A stretch of DNA of 64,000 nucleotides, from NCBI RefSeq assembly GCF_002259405.1, contig NZ_NPFW01000021.1, positions 62,001-126,000 of the forward strand. The letters run 5' to 3'. Below are positions 1 through 10,246 of this stretch, piece after piece. This DNA is from Rhodococcus sp. 14-2483-1-2 (GTDB lineage: Bacteria; Actinomycetota; Actinomycetes; Mycobacteriales; Mycobacteriaceae). Under the pieces are notes generated by a model. It was not told where the DNA came from, did not search any database, and saw only the letters and a program-made list of their open reading frames with translations. How positions within the stretch are numbered: position 1 is the first letter of the stretch; each line of letters opens with the position of its first letter. Both the position numbers and the translations under genes were made by a program.

Positions 1-1
1 C

Positions 2-3000
2 GGAGCTTCTCGGGTGGTCCCCGCTGACGTGGCCGGTGGACTACGCGATGCAGCGATCACGCACGGCGTGAGCTCGCTGATGATCGTCGAAGCCGCTGTG
101 GCGCTGACGTGGCAACGCTTCGGCGGCGGAGATGACGTTCCGCTCGGCACGACGGTGTCCGATCGAGAATCCTTCGGGAACGGGAAATTCCAGAACACCG
201 TCGGATATCTGGTCAACACCGTGGTGCATCGAATCGACCTGTCCGGGAACCCAACTGTGTCACAGGTCCTGGACAGAGTGCGGGCGGCGAGCCTGGGGGC
301 GCTCGAGCACAGCGGTGTTCCCTTCGATCGAGTGGTCGACGCGCTCGCACCCGACCGTGCGCAAGGACGTCATCCACTGTTTCAGACTCTTGTCGGTCAC
401 GAATTCGTCGGTGAGCCCATCGAACTGGGCGAGGCGCGCGCTGTACCGGTCGAACCCGTCGACCCACCCGCACGCATGGATCTCGTGGTGTGGTTGCGAG
501 AGAACGGATCTCGGCCCGAGATCCGCGTCGGGGGTGCAGCCGATCTGTTCGACATTGCTACTATCGAACATCTGCTCGACGAACTGTTCCTAGTCCTCGG
601 CCACGTAATTTCTGGGCCCGATTCCACCATCGATCGCATCGGTGCACGGGTCGCCCATTCGGACGCACGCCGCGGCAACAGGCCGCAGTCGGTGATCGCG
701 CGATTCACCGAGCAGGTGCGCGACCGCCAGCACGAGGCTGCGATCGTCCACGACGACGTGACCATCAACTATGGCGATGCCGGCTCGATGGTGGATCGGC
801 TTGCCCGCGAGCTACTTTCGTCCGGAGTGCGCGCCGGATCGGTGGTCGGGGTAGCAGTCGGCCGCGATCACCACCTTCCGGTTGCGCTTTTGGCGGTCCT
901 TCGTCTCGGGGCTGCCTACCTGCCGCTCGACGTCGACTACCCTCGTGAGCGACTGCAATACATGATCGATGACGCCGACCCGGTCTGCGTCCTGGTCACT
1001 GCCGGAACGGTCGATGCGGTGTCCTGGATCGGAACAGCGCTCGTGCGCGCAGATTCCGCCGGTGACCCGGGTGACGGTGCGTTGCCGCCGATCCGCGCTG
1101 CCGGTGATGAGCTGGCGTACATCATTCACACCTCGGGGACGACCGGGCAACCCAAGGGCGTCATGGTCACGACGGCGAACCTCGCAGCATTCGCGGCGGC
1201 AGTCGAGGAGCAGGGTTGGGTGCGGCAGGAGGATCGGCTCGTCTCGGTGACCACTGTCTCGTTCGACATCGCCGTGTTGGAACTGCTGTGCCCGTTGACT
1301 GTCGGCGCGGCAGTTGTCGTCGCCCCGCGCGCCTCCGTCGTCGACCCGGCCGCATTGTCGGCGTTGATCTCTTCGTCCGAGGCGACGGTTCTCCAGGCGA
1401 CTCCGTCGTTGTGGCGATTACTGGTCGGAGGCGGTTCCACCGCTGACCTCGGGTCGTTACGTGCCCTGGTGGGCGGTGAAGCGGTGCCGGCCGAACTGGC
1501 CGACAATCTGACCGGAGCATGCTCCGAGGTGTGGAATGTGTACGGTCCCACCGAGGTCACGGTGTGGGCCACGGCCGACACGCTCGTCCCGGGAGCGGAC
1601 GTCACTATCGGCGCACCGTGGTCGGATGTGCGTGCCCGCGTTCTCGACCAACTGTTACGCGACGTTCCCGAGGGAGCTCACGGGGAGCTCTACCTGGGCG
1701 GAGCGCAGGTGGCGCGCGGATATCTGAACCGAGCTGCGCTGACGGCCGGACGTTTCGTTGCGGACCCCGATCATCCGGGCGAAAGGCTTTATCGCACTGG
1801 TGATCTCGTCCGACGCCGCGGTGGCCGCATCGAATATCTGCGACGTACCGACGATCAGGTGAAGGTCCGTGGGTTCCGTATCGAACTCGGCGAAGTCGAC
1901 ACTGCACTGCGGGCACTGCCGGGTGTGCTCGACGCTGCTGCCAAGGTTGCCCAGATCGACGACGGTTCTGCACGACTGTTCGGCTACGTCGTACTGGGCG
2001 ACGGCGCAGTGCTCGATTCGGTGCGGATCCGCCGGAAACTCGCGGCCACAGTGCCCGATCAGTTCGTGCCGCAATCGATCACGGCGATCGATCGTCTACC
2101 GCGGACGCTGAACGGCAAACTGGACCGCGCCGCACTTCCCGAGCCGAAGGCGGTTGTGCAGGCCACCGAAGCCGCGCAGCGCGCTGCGACCCCGTTGTTC
2201 GACGACGTAATGGATTCTGCCGCCGAGGTTCTCGGCTTCGACGTCGACCCGAATTCCAGCTTCTTCGAGCTCGGCGGTGACAGTATCGCCGCGGTCCGCT
2301 TCGCGGCAGCGGCTGCCGGCCGAGAGGTGGCCTTCTCCGTGGCCGATGTGTTCGACGTGGGCAGTCTGTCCGAACTCGTCGAGAGGGCCACACGTGTGGC
2401 ATCGGGTTCGACGGAACTCGATCGCACATCGGATCTGGTCGCTCTCGACGATGAGGCGCGCCGCACCCTCGACGCGGAGTACCCGGGATGGCAGCAGGTG
2501 GTACCGCTGACACCCCTGCAGCGCGGAATGTACTTCCAGGCGGTGTCGAGTGGGGTGCGCACGACCGACAACTACCACGTCCAGCACCGGTTCGTGTTTG
2601 CCGACGTAATCGATCGTGCCGCGCTGGTCAGCGCCACCGATGCACTGTTGGAGCGATACCCCAACCTCGGTGCAGCGTTCAACCACACAGCATCAGCCGA
2701 GCCTGTATCGATCATCGGCAGGTCTACCGTGACCATCGCCGAAGCAGATGCCGAATCCGTGTCGGCAACCGACGCTCTCGCGGCGACGGAGTTCGCGCGC
2801 CCGTTCGCGCTCGATCGTGCACCGCTGCTGCGGATGCTGATCGTCACCGAGGGAGACGGGCCGCAGACGCTTGTGGTCACCCAACACCACATCTTGACCG
2901 ACGCGTGGTCTCAATCGATCATGTTCGGTGAACTGTTCGTGCTCTACGGGGTGGCTCGCCTGAGCGCGGGCCTACACCCCGACGGAACGGATCTGTCCGC

Positions 3001-6000
3001 AGCGCTGGCTCGTGTTCTGGACCCGGCTGCCGATTTCACCGATCACCTCAGAGTTCTCGCCGGGCGGGACGCGGCCGTGTCCACCGAGAAGTGGGCCGGC
3101 TACCTCGCTGAGCTTCCCGAGCCGACTTTGCTTGCGCCGGAGCCGGATCGACAGACGATGTCGCTGCCGAATCGGATCACGCGCACAGTCGAGTCGACGA
3201 TCGTCGAGGCCGTGACCACACAGGCGGCGGAGTACGGTGTCACCGTCGGCACCGTGGTCGCGCTGGCGTGGGGTCTGACGTTGCGCCGTGCCACGGGCTC
3301 GGACGACGTCGTCTTCGGATCGACGGTGTCCGGTCGGGACCCGTCGGTGCCGTCCATCGACCGGATGGTCGGTCTGACGCTCAACACCGTTCCAGTTCGG
3401 GTGCGTGCCGCTCCTGGACTGCTGATACCAGATACGTTGTCGCAGATGCTCTCGGAGCAGGGCGCGTTGATCGAGCATCAGTACCTAGGACTGGGTGAGA
3501 TTTCACGAGCCGCCGGATTCGCGACGTTGTTCGATACTTTGCTCGTGTTCCGCAACATCGGTGGTGACGCAGCCCGGTTCGGGGTGTTCGAGCGAGTAGG
3601 AATCACTGCGGCAGAGGCCACCGACGCGACCCACTACGCCGTCACCGTCGATGTCGACCCGCGCAGTCGGAGTGGCGGTTTCGAGGTGACGATCGAACAT
3701 CGGCGTGATCTGGTCGACGACGAGGCCGCCGAATCGTTGCTATGCACGATGATCGACATGCTCGAGGGTATCACGGGAGTGAACTCGGCCGTTACGACGG
3801 TTGCCGATACCGGTCGATCTCGAACCGCGCTCGACCGGACGCCCTTGACCGCACCCCGGGTATCGGTGCCCGTGCCGGGCGAGCGCGGCGGCAGCATCGA
3901 CGCGCTGTTGTCCGAGCGCGCTGCAGCAACGCCCGACACGCCCGCGTTGACGTGTGGAACACAGACACTCACAGCACGGGAGCTCGACGAGCGAGTGACG
4001 GCAATGGCTCGATATATCGGAGGTTCGGGTATCGGAGCCGGCGATGTCGTCGCACTGATGCTGCCGCGCATCGCCGATCACGTCGTCGCCATTTTCGCTG
4101 TGATGCGCACCGGGGCGGCGTATTTGCCGCTGGATCTGCAGAACCCACCGGAGCGTCTGCGAGAGATCGTGATCGACAGCGGAGCGTGTGCGGTCGTCAC
4201 ACTCGGCGGGGAGACCAGCGGTTCGAGCATCGTGGATCTCGATGGGATGACCGTGTTCGACCTTTCGGACTCTGGCTTTCGCGACGTGCTCGACGGACGT
4301 TCTCCTGCGCCGGACGTGCCCGCCGAGGGCCCCCGTCATGCCGATCAACTCGCCTACGTCATCTACACGTCGGGGTCGACCGGCAAGCCGAAGGGCGTAC
4401 AGGTCGGCCACCGCGGACTGACTGCGATGTATCACAATCATCGTGACGAGATATTCGCTCCCACCGAAGAATCCGTCGACGGACGACAACTGCGAATCGC
4501 CCACACGGTGTCGTTCTCTTTCGACATGTCGTGGGAGGAACTGTTCTGGATGTTGGCAGGTCACCACGTGCACGTCATCGACGAGAACGCACGGGCGAAC
4601 CCGCTCACACTGGTGCAGCACTACCGCACCGTCGGCATCGATGTCGTCAACGTGACGCCCACGTACGCCCGGGAATTGCTCGCAGCAGGTCTGTTGGACG
4701 ACGATCATGGACCTGTACTGGTCATGCTGGGCGGTGAGGCGGTGCCACAGGAGTTGTGGACTCGGCTGCGTGAACAAGCCGGCGTCACCGGTTACGACCT
4801 GTACGGGCCGACCGAGTTCACGATCAACGCGATGGGATCGTCCGTCGAGGACAGTGCGAGTCCGTGTCTCGGCAGGCCGGTCCGCAATGCTGTTGCCCGC
4901 GTGCTCGATTCGGGTCTGCGCCCTGTCGCGATCGGGGCAGCGGGAGAGCTGTACATGTCCGGTGACGGAACGGCCCATGGCTACCTCGGCCGAACCGGCC
5001 AGAGCAGCGCTGTATTCGTGGCCGATCCATTCGGGTCGGGGGAGCGGATGTACCGCACCGGTGATCTAGTACGGTACGGGCGCGGCGGCCGACTCGAATA
5101 CCTCGGGCGCGCCGACCGGCAGGTGAAGATTCGCGGGATTCGTATCGAACTCGGCGAAGTCGAATCTGCACTCGAAAGCCTGGACGGGGTAACGCGGGCA
5201 GCCGCTACCGTTCGTTCCGATGGTCCGGTGAGCAGATTGATCGGATACGTCGTCGGTGACGTGACGGAGCTGGGTGACCTCCGGGCCTTGCTGCGGGATC
5301 ATGTACCGCCGCAGCTCATTCCGGCGCAGATCGTCGTCGTCGACTCGATTCCATTGACTGTCAACGGCAAGCTCGATCGGACTGCGCTGCCCGAACCCCC
5401 CAGCCGCGACGCAACGGCGACACTGCACACCGACACCGAGCACGCAGTGGCGGCGGTGTACAGCGAAGTGCTCGGCCTCCGTGACGTGGGCGCAGACGAC
5501 GGATTCGCCGACTGCGGCGGAGATTCCCTCGCCGCGATGCGTTTGGTCTCACGGCTCGAACGTGAGACCGGGGTTCGATTGGAGGTATCGGAGCTGCTGC
5601 GCCGTCAAACGGTGCGCTCGGTGGCGGACTACACGGACCGTCACCGTGAGGGGAGAACGACCTCTCGGACTGATGTAATCGAATGGGGGCGCGAACGCAG
5701 CGGGTCACCCGTGTTCTGCGTCCATCCCGCCGGGGGGTACGCGTTCCAGTTCGCGCCTTTGGCGACGATGCTCGAGCGGCCTGTCGTCGGGCTGCAGCTG
5801 CCCGACGATCACCGTCCGACATCGTTCGACGGACTCGTCGAGCTCTACCTGCAGGCCGTTCGCCGCATCCAGCCGCACGGGCCTTACCGTCTGCTCGGGT
5901 ACTCGTTCGGGGGCACTGTCGCCCACGCGATGGCTGCACTACTGACTGCGGACGGTGAGTCTGTGTCGTTCGTCGGTGTGGTCGACTCGGCACCGCTCGG

Positions 6001-6310
6001 CGACGACATCGAGTGTGAGGAACAAGACCCACAGAACCGCGGGCCGCGTGAGGTGCCTGCAGAGTTCGTCGACGCTGTCGAACGCAATATCGCCTATACC
6101 GCATCGTTGCTCCGAACGGCTACTGCGCCGAAGTATTCCGGCACAGTGACGCTGTTCGAAGCGCAACGACACAAGCCTGTTCGTGGATTCGCCGAGCGTT
6201 GGGCTCGAATTCACGACGCGGAACTCGTTGTCCATCAGTTGGACTTCGATCACGACGGGGTGGTGACGGCAGCGGGGTGGGAGCAGATCGTGCCCTGCTT
6301 GCCCGACTGA
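2..6310 (+). CDS. Siderophore NRPS, last two modules: (C)-A-T-C-A-T-TE (5' partial)
   Basis: The frame is open to the left edge, so the true start lies outside. Domains in order: C-terminal part of a condensation domain (to ~195), A1 (~225-710; A3 core [11 protein letters not shown]10 [10 protein letters not shown]), T1 ([11 protein letters not shown], ~755), a full C domain ([19 protein letters not shown] ~957, an HHxxxD active site), A2 (~1290-1790; [10 protein letters not shown]), T2 (CGGDSLAAM, ~1830) and a thioesterase (GYSFGG ~1961). Aligning by eye to GrsA, I read the A1 code as D-I-L-Q-L-G-V-V-W-K, close to the known glycine code, and A2 as D-M-E-N-M-G-L-I-N-K, one residue from the known hydroxyornithine code. 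No epimerase domain is visible here. With the aryl carrier protein downstream, this fits a heterobactin-like DHB-...-Gly-hOrn siderophore released by the TE. The product is an inference; the NRPS identity is firm. Confidence 0.95.
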   Translation, partial: GASRVVPADVAGGLRDAAITHGVSSLMIVEAAVALTWQRFGGGDDVPLGTTVSDRESFGNGKFQNTVGYLVNTVVHRIDLSGNPTVSQVLDRVRAASLGALEHSGVPFDRVVDALAPDRAQGRHPLFQTLVGHEFVGEPIELGEARAVPVEPVDPPARMDLVVWLRENGSRPEIRVGGAADLFDIATIEHLLDELFLVLGHVISGPDSTIDRIGARVAHSDARRGNRPQSVIARFTEQVRDRQHEAAIVHDDVTINYGDAGSMVDRLARELLSSGVRAGSVVGVAVGRDHHLPVALLAVLRLGAAYLPLDVDYPRERLQYMIDDADPVCVLVTAGTVDAVSWIGTALVRADSAGDPGDGALPPIRAAGDELAYIIHTSGTTGQPKGVMVTTANLAAFAAAVEEQGWVRQEDRLVSVTTVSFDIAVLELLCPLTVGAAVVVAPRASVVDPAALSALISSSEATVLQATPSLWRLLVGGGSTADLGSLRALVGGEAVPAELADNLTGACSEVWNVYGPTEVTVWATADTLVPGADVTIGAPWSDVRARVLDQLLRDVPEGAHGELYLGGAQVARGYLNRAALTAGRFVADPDHPGERLYRTGDLVRRRGGRIEYLRRTDDQVKVRGFRIELGEVDTALRALPGVLDAAAKVAQIDDGSARLFGYVVLGDGAVLDSVRIRRKLAATVPDQFVPQSITAIDRLPRTLNGKLDRAALPEPKAVVQATEAAQRAATPLFDDVMDSAAEVLGFDVDPNSSFFELGGDSIAAVRFAAAAAGREVAFSVADVFDVGSLSELVERATRVASGSTELDRTSDLVALDDEARRTLDAEYPGWQQVVPLTPLQRGMYFQAVSSGVRTTDNYHVQHRFVFADVIDRAALVSATDALLERYPNLGAAFNHTASAEPVSIIGRSTVTIAEADAESVSATDALAATEFARPFALDRAPLLRMLIVTEGDGPQTLVVTQHHILTDAWSQSIMFGELFVLYGVARLSAGLHPDGTDLSAALARVLDPAADFTDHLRVLAGRDAAVSTEKWAGYLAELPEPTLLAPEPDRQTMSLPNRITRTVESTIVEAVTTQAAEYGVTVGTVVALAWGLTLRRATGSDDVVFGSTVSGRDPSVPSIDRMVGLTLNTVPVRVRAAPGLLIPDTLSQMLSEQGALIEHQYLGLGEISRAAGFATLFDTLLVFRNIGGDAARFGVFERVGITAAEATDATHYAVTVDVDPRSRSGGFEVTIEHRRDLVDDEAAESLLCTMIDMLEGITGVNSAVTTVADTGRSRTALDRTPLTAPRVSVPVPGERGGSIDALLSERAAATPDTPALTCGTQTLTARELDERVTAMARYIGGSGIGAGDVVALMLPRIADHVVAIFAVMRTGAAYLPLDLQNPPERLREIVIDSGACAVVTLGGETSGSSIVDLDGMTVFDLSDSGFRDVLDGRSPAPDVPAEGPRHADQLAYVIYTSGSTGKPKGVQVGHRGLTAMYHNHRDEIFAPTEESVDGRQLRIAHTVSFSFDMSWEELFWMLAGHHVHVIDENARANPLTLVQHYRTVGIDVVNVTPTYARELLAAGLLDDDHGPVLVMLGGEAVPQELWTRLREQAGVTGYDLYGPTEFTINAMGSSVEDSASPCLGRPVRNAVARVLDSGLRPVAIGAAGELYMSGDGTAHGYLGRTGQSSAVFVADPFGSGERMYRTGDLVRYGRGGRLEYLGRADRQVKIRGIRIELGEVESALESLDGVTRAAATVRSDGPVSRLIGYVVGDVTELGDLRALLRDHVPPQLIPAQIVVVDSIPLTVNGKLDRTALPEPPSRDATATLHTDTEHAVAAVYSEVLGLRDVGADDGFADCGGDSLAAMRLVSRLERETGVRLEVSELLRRQTVRSVADYTDRHREGRTTSRTDVIEWGRERSGSPVFCVHPAGGYAFQFAPLATMLERPVVGLQLPDDHRPTSFDGLVELYLQAVRRIQPHGPYRLLGYSFGGTVAHAMAALLTADGESVSFVGVVDSAPLGDDIECEEQDPQNRGPREVPAEFVDAVERNIAYTASLLRTATAPKYSGTVTLFEAQRHKPVRGFAERWARIHDAELVVHQLDFDHDGVVTAAGWEQIVPCLPD

Positions 6311-6336
6311 ACCGCCATGTCACCCATCACCACCCG

Positions 6337-6351
6337 ACGGCGGAGCGCCGT
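6337..6351 (+). other. Short hairpin after NRPS stop
   Basis: Arms ACGGCG and CGCCGT around a GAG loop sit in the gap between the NRPS and the next gene. There is no T-run, so it could be a weak terminator, a processing site or chance in GC-rich DNA. No iron box was found in this gap, so the lipoprotein gene is probably co-transcribed with the NRPS. Confidence 0.3.
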
Positions 6352-6393
6352 TCGGACTGAACCGAAAAACGATAATCCCGAAAGGATTTAGCA

Positions 6394-7428
6394 GTGTCCA
6401 ATCCCGCAGTGTCCAATTTCAAGCCTCGACGACGAGGGATTCGCCTCCTCGCCAGTGTGTCGGTAGCGTTGATCGCCCTCGGTCTGACCTCGTGCAGTAC
6501 CAGCTCGGACGGTGACGATGGTGCCCCGGCCGGTGAGTCGACGACCAGTGAGACCCGTGTGATCTCCACCGACAGGGGCGATGTGACGGTGCCGGCCGAT
6601 CCGCAGAGGATTGCGGTTCTCTCTGCCGGCTTCGCCGGATATCTGTACACGCTCGACGCGCCCATCGCCATTACCGACACCCGGCTACTGGGAGTGACGA
6701 ACCTCGACGGAGGGTTCCCTCCGCAGTGGGCCGAGAAGGCGAAGGCGCAGGGAACGAAAGAACTGCCCGCGGGCGAAGCGCTGAACATCGAGGCCATTGC
6801 TCAGGCCGACCCGGATCTGATCATCGGTGGCGGGCAGGGTTATTCCGCAGTACTAGCAAACGACGCGTACGATCAGTTGGCCGCGATCGCGCCCACCGTA
6901 CTGATCCCGTCCTCGGTCAACACCTGGCAGGGTGAGCTGGAAGCAGTCGCAGACGCCGCCGGCGAAGCAGACAAGGTCGACGGTCTACTGCAGGCGTACG
7001 AGGACAAGGTCGCCCAGGTCAGCGATGCCATCACCGTCCCCGGTTCCCCCGTCGCGTACCTGTTGTCGCTCAGTACAAACGAGCCGTCATTCATTCCGCA
7101 GACCGCTGCGCTTCCGACGTTGTTGTCGGAGGTCGGCTTCGAGGCGGACGACATCATCACCAAAGCAGGCAACCCGGAGCTGTACGGTTCGGGTGACTCG
7201 TTCATCGTCAGCCCCGAGTTGCTCGGATCCGTTGCCACTGCGCCGGTGATGTTCGTCGTTCCGGTGGCAGGACGCACTCTCGACGAGTTGAAGCAGGATC
7301 CCGCATACGCGGGGCTTCCCGCGTTCTCGGACAACAAGGTCTACGAGCTGCCCGCGACGAGTTACCGTCCCGATTACGACGGAGTCATGTCAACCCTGGA
7401 CACGATTCAGCAGACGTTCGCCTCGTAG
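6394..7428 (+). CDS. Fe(III)-siderophore ABC transporter substrate-binding lipoprotein
   Basis: This 344-aa protein of the FecB/FepB periplasmic-binding family would capture ferric siderophore outside the membrane and pass it to an ABC importer. It has a basic n-region, a hydrophobic stretch and the lipobox LTSC (Cys ~30) followed by a Ser/Asp/Gly-rich linker. Family landmarks are V-PADPQRIAVL near the start of the mature domain and IEAIAQADPDLIIGG in the middle. GTG at 6394 was chosen because GAAAGG lies 8 bases before it; a second GTG at 6409 is possible. It lies 83 bp after the NRPS on the same strand, so it probably imports that NRPS's product. No permease or ATPase gene follows in this window. 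Confidence 0.93.
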   Translation: MSNPAVSNFKPRRRGIRLLASVSVALIALGLTSCSTSSDGDDGAPAGESTTSETRVISTDRGDVTVPADPQRIAVLSAGFAGYLYTLDAPIAITDTRLLGVTNLDGGFPPQWAEKAKAQGTKELPAGEALNIEAIAQADPDLIIGGGQGYSAVLANDAYDQLAAIAPTVLIPSSVNTWQGELEAVADAAGEADKVDGLLQAYEDKVAQVSDAITVPGSPVAYLLSLSTNEPSFIPQTAALPTLLSEVGFEADDIITKAGNPELYGSGDSFIVSPELLGSVATAPVMFVVPVAGRTLDELKQDPAYAGLPAFSDNKVYELPATSYRPDYDGVMSTLDTIQQTFAS

Positions 7429-7450
7429 CCGAACCGCGAAAACCTCGGAA

Positions 7451-7480
7451 GGGGGTCGGCGGCATAAGTTGCCGACCCCC
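7451..7480 (+). terminator. Perfect 10-bp hairpin between lipoprotein and carrier-protein genes
   Basis: GGGGGTCGGC pairs exactly with GCCGACCCCC across a 10-base loop. It starts 22 bases after the lipoprotein stop and ends 29 bases before the next start. There is no U-tract, so it may act as a partial terminator or a 3' stabiliser that lowers expression of the downstream genes. Confidence 0.55.
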
Positions 7481-7509
7481 GAATCGTAACTTCACAGAAA
7501 GGTCCCACC

Positions 7510-7737
7510 ATGCTCACCCGCGAAATCGTCATCGGTGATATCGCCGCAGCCTTGAGTCGGTCACCGGATTCGATCGGTGACGACCTCGACTTGGCGGACG
7601 AGGGTTTGGATTCGATCCGGATCATGGACCTTGTGGAACGATGGCGTTCCGCAGGTGCTGCGGACGTCGACTTCCCGACGTTGGCGGCCGACCCCACCGT
7701 CGGGCACTGGGTTGCCGTCGCGCTCGGCGAATACTGA
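7510..7737 (+). CDS. Stand-alone aryl carrier protein (EntB C-terminal-like)
   Basis: A 75-aa phosphopantetheine carrier. The attachment site is the Ser in DEGLDSIRIM (~residue 39). The following helix (DLVERWRSAGAADVDFPTLAADPTVGHW) resembles the aryl-carrier part of EntB, which has GLDSVRMM and a W-R...DF..LA..PT pattern, more than a peptidyl carrier with LGGDS. In that family a DhbE/EntE-type ligase loads 2,3-dihydroxybenzoate onto the arm and the NRPS takes it as the starter. It lacks the isochorismatase domain usually fused to it. The start at 7510 follows GAAAGGTCCCACC. With the NRPS it points to a catechol-capped, hydroxamate-containing siderophore. Confidence 0.85.
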   Translation: MLTREIVIGDIAAALSRSPDSIGDDLDLADEGLDSIRIMDLVERWRSAGAADVDFPTLAADPTVGHWVAVALGEY

Positions 7738-7764
7738 ACCAGACCAAGGAAAGAGGGAATTTCG

Positions 7765-9576
7765 ATGGCGGGGACTGTCCGCGAGGTACAAGTGTTTCCC
7801 ATCTGTCTTCGTGAGCTCGACGTGCTCCGCGTAGAAGACGTGACTCCTGGGATGCGAAGAGTCGTCGTCGGCGGCCCGTCGATGGACCGGCACGTACGCG
7901 ACGGAGTCGCGTTACCTCCAGTGCGCACAACCGGTTTCGACGACGACGTGAAGGTCTTGCCCGTCGATCCCAGCACCGGAACCCTGCCGTTTCCGGTGCC
8001 GACGAATCTCGACGACGGCACAGTCGATTGGCCCGCCGGGTCGTTCCCGTACGGGCGAACCTATACCGTGCGTAGGTTCGACGAAGACAAGCGCGAGCTG
8101 GTCCTCGACTTCGCGGCCCACGAGGGCGGTCTCGCGGCCACCTGGTCGCGCACTGTGCAACCGGGTGAAAAAGTTCTGATCGCCGGACCCAAACACTCTG
8201 CGAGTTTGCCGCGTGATGTGGACTGGATCCTGATTGCGGGGGACGAGACTGCGTTGCCCGCCATCGCCCATTGTCTGGAGAAGCTGCCTGCCGATCTGCC
8301 GGCCACCGTAGTCGTCGAGGTGGCCGAACCTTCGCACCACCAGGAGTTGACGTCAGCTGCTGCCGTGGACATCACATGGCTGTATCGCTCCGAAAACGGT
8401 GGTGATTCGAGGATTGTGGAGGCCGTGCAAGCCGCGCAGTGGCGTACCGGTCAGCCTTACGTGTGGGTGGCCGGCGAGGCGCTGACCATCAAGCCGCTTC
8501 GTCGATGGGCCAAGCAGGACAAGAAGATCGACAAGCAATTCGTCGAAATCGCGGGATACTGGCGCAGGCGCGAGGAGAGAGCAGCCGCGCCTGCCCTCGT
8601 CGAGGTGGATTCCGGTTCGCGTCTGCACGAGATGTCGGAGTTGCTGCCTCCGTTGGCAATCAGGGCAGCTGTCACCGTCGGAATTTTCGCTGCCGTCGAC
8701 GGTGTTGCCGACACGGTCGATGCGATTGCCGCGGAGTGCAACACCGATGCGGGTGCCACCGCCAAGTTGCTGCGTCACCTGGTTCTGCTTGACCTGCTCG
8801 CGACCGACGGCGACAGATTCACACTGACCGAGATGGGGTCGATTCTCGCCGATCCGGATACGTTCACGAGTCAGGCGCTGCATCACGACAAGATCCACAC
8901 CCAGCTGGAAATGTCGTTTTTGGGACTCACAGAAACCGTCAGGACCGGAAAACCGGCTCGGTCACACAGCTTCGCCGCCAAGTCCATCGAACCGGGTTTC
9001 GTCGCCGACTTCCACGAAGAAGCCGCATTCGGCGCGCTCTACCGCGCGCCTGCGCTTCCGGACGCGATCGATCTCGACGGAGTAGCCACAGTCGCGGTGT
9101 ACGGCGAGGCTGCTGGAGTGTATGCCGACACCTTGGCTCGCATGCGCCCAGATATCGCGATCACGCTGGTCGGGCTTCCTGCCACGAATCAGCGAAACTT
9201 GGTGGACGTCGCCCAGGCGCGGCTCAGCGCAGTGCATTGGATCGACGCGAGCGAGTTCGCTCCGTTGCACACTCCCGTTGACCTTGCGATTGCTGTCGAT
9301 CTGGTCGATGTGTACCCGGATGCCGATGCGCGCCTGCTACTTTCGTCGCTCGCAGCATCGGCCCGTCGAGTGGTCGTAGTGAACGACCTACTCGATCCGG
9401 CGACCAACGACGAACACGACAGTGAGGACGACATACTTCGATTGTGTTTGTACGGATCCGGACGTAGAACCGAAACCGAACTGCGCGAACTGATCACTGC
9501 TGCAGCGGGAGTCGACGCATGCGTCCGCAGCCTGGGTTGGGGATCGACAGCAGTCGAATTCCAAGGTTCCGCATAG
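7765..9576 (+). CDS. Siderophore-interacting ferric reductase fused to a degenerate O-methyltransferase-like domain
   Basis: 603 aa. Residues ~10-270 form a siderophore-interacting protein (FAD-binding 9 plus SIP C-terminal domain): AGPKHSASLPRDVDWILIAGDETALPAI, WVAGEA, then RRWAKQDKKIDKQ and GYWRRR near its end. Such proteins use NAD(P)H through FAD to reduce and release iron from imported siderophore. Residues ~285-603 look like an O-methyltransferase: a winged-helix dimerisation part (ELLPPLAIRAAVTVGIF...KLLRHLVLLDLLA) and then a Rossmann-like half. The usual SAM loop (D-x-G-G-G-x-G) reads VYGEAAGVYA, so methyl transfer may be lost. The start at 7765 follows AAGGAAAGAGG. It closes the siderophore operon, 27 bp after the carrier protein gene. 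The fusion is the odd point. Confidence 0.88.
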   Translation: MAGTVREVQVFPICLRELDVLRVEDVTPGMRRVVVGGPSMDRHVRDGVALPPVRTTGFDDDVKVLPVDPSTGTLPFPVPTNLDDGTVDWPAGSFPYGRTYTVRRFDEDKRELVLDFAAHEGGLAATWSRTVQPGEKVLIAGPKHSASLPRDVDWILIAGDETALPAIAHCLEKLPADLPATVVVEVAEPSHHQELTSAAAVDITWLYRSENGGDSRIVEAVQAAQWRTGQPYVWVAGEALTIKPLRRWAKQDKKIDKQFVEIAGYWRRREERAAAPALVEVDSGSRLHEMSELLPPLAIRAAVTVGIFAAVDGVADTVDAIAAECNTDAGATAKLLRHLVLLDLLATDGDRFTLTEMGSILADPDTFTSQALHHDKIHTQLEMSFLGLTETVRTGKPARSHSFAAKSIEPGFVADFHEEAAFGALYRAPALPDAIDLDGVATVAVYGEAAGVYADTLARMRPDIAITLVGLPATNQRNLVDVAQARLSAVHWIDASEFAPLHTPVDLAIAVDLVDVYPDADARLLLSSLAASARRVVVVNDLLDPATNDEHDSEDDILRLCLYGSGRRTETELRELITAAAGVDACVRSLGWGSTAVEFQGSA

Positions 9577-10089
9577 TTGTTCGTCGCACTCGCACCGGCG
9601 GATGACGATCGTGCGCGCCAGTGCTGTCGCCCCCCGCGTGGCGGGTGGTACCACACGTGAGGTCGAGTGCTCTCGACTTTCCCACCCCAGCTACTCGGAG
9701 GAGACGATATCCAAGCTGCGGATTGCGAAACTACTGACGGACAAGAGCTTGGAAAATTACTTCTCGCAAGTCTTATTCGGTGCTGCGTGTTGGCAGCGTA
9801 TTGTCGACTCGACGCCGGGGTTGAAGGCAGTCCGTAGGAGCTCATCACTTTGAAGCGCGGTGGAGTCGAAAGTTCACGGCGGTCCGTTTGGACGATGCCG
9901 AATCCTAGGGGACGCCGATGGACGGTGAGCGGGTCGCTGAAGGCCATCTTTTACTCATCACTTTGTGGCAGATACAGATGGATTCACGCGGACGCCGATG
10001 GTCACTCGATTCGCCGAACACCCAGCTCAACGGGTCGATGATGGACGCGGGTGCATCCACCTGAATTGTTATCTCTCGTACAGCGGGTC
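9577..10089. other. Gene-poor intergenic stretch
   Basis: I see no convincing gene here. A short open frame at 9602-9853 (+) lacks family motifs and a good ribosome site. The stretch lies between the siderophore operon and a tRNA-like fragment, and may be a remnant left by integration or deletion. Confidence 0.5.
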
Positions 10090-10114
10090 CGGGGTTCGAA
10101 TCCCTGATGGCGCA
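10090..10114 (+). other. tRNA 3'-end fragment (T-arm and acceptor strand only)
   Basis: CGGGG-TTCGAAT-CCCTG is a well-formed T-arm (one G-U pair), followed by seven bases ATGGCGC and a discriminator A, as in a tRNA 3' end. No matching 5' acceptor (GCGCCAT) or anticodon arm is found in the ~100 bases upstream, so this is not a complete tRNA. Such 3' fragments are typical relics of integrases that use tRNA ends as attachment sites. Confidence 0.6.
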
Positions 10115-10120
10115 CAACAG

Positions 10121-10158
10121 ATGCCCTTGCCAGTGGAAACACTGGCAAGGGCATTTTT
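10121..10158 (+). terminator. Strong intrinsic terminator
   Basis: ATGCCCTTGCCAGTG pairs perfectly with CACTGGCAAGGGCAT (15 bp) around a GAAA tetraloop and is followed by TTTTT. It lies 6 bases after the tRNA-like fragment, where the terminator of an intact tRNA gene would be. It also insulates the lipase gene downstream. Confidence 0.9.
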
Positions 10159-10246
10159 GTGGTGTTTTTCCGACCGTGACGTGGGTGTCGCAATCCACGG
10201 ACACAGAATGCGGATCCGCACTTCGGACCGCATACTGGCTCGCGAG

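Noticed and set aside
9602-9853. Possible 83-aa protein
   Set aside because: No Shine-Dalgarno, no family pattern, lies in a gene-poor stretch near a tRNA fragment.
10010-10114. Complete tRNA gene
   Set aside because: The T-arm and 3' acceptor strand are good, but no 5' acceptor partner or anticodon arm exists upstream.
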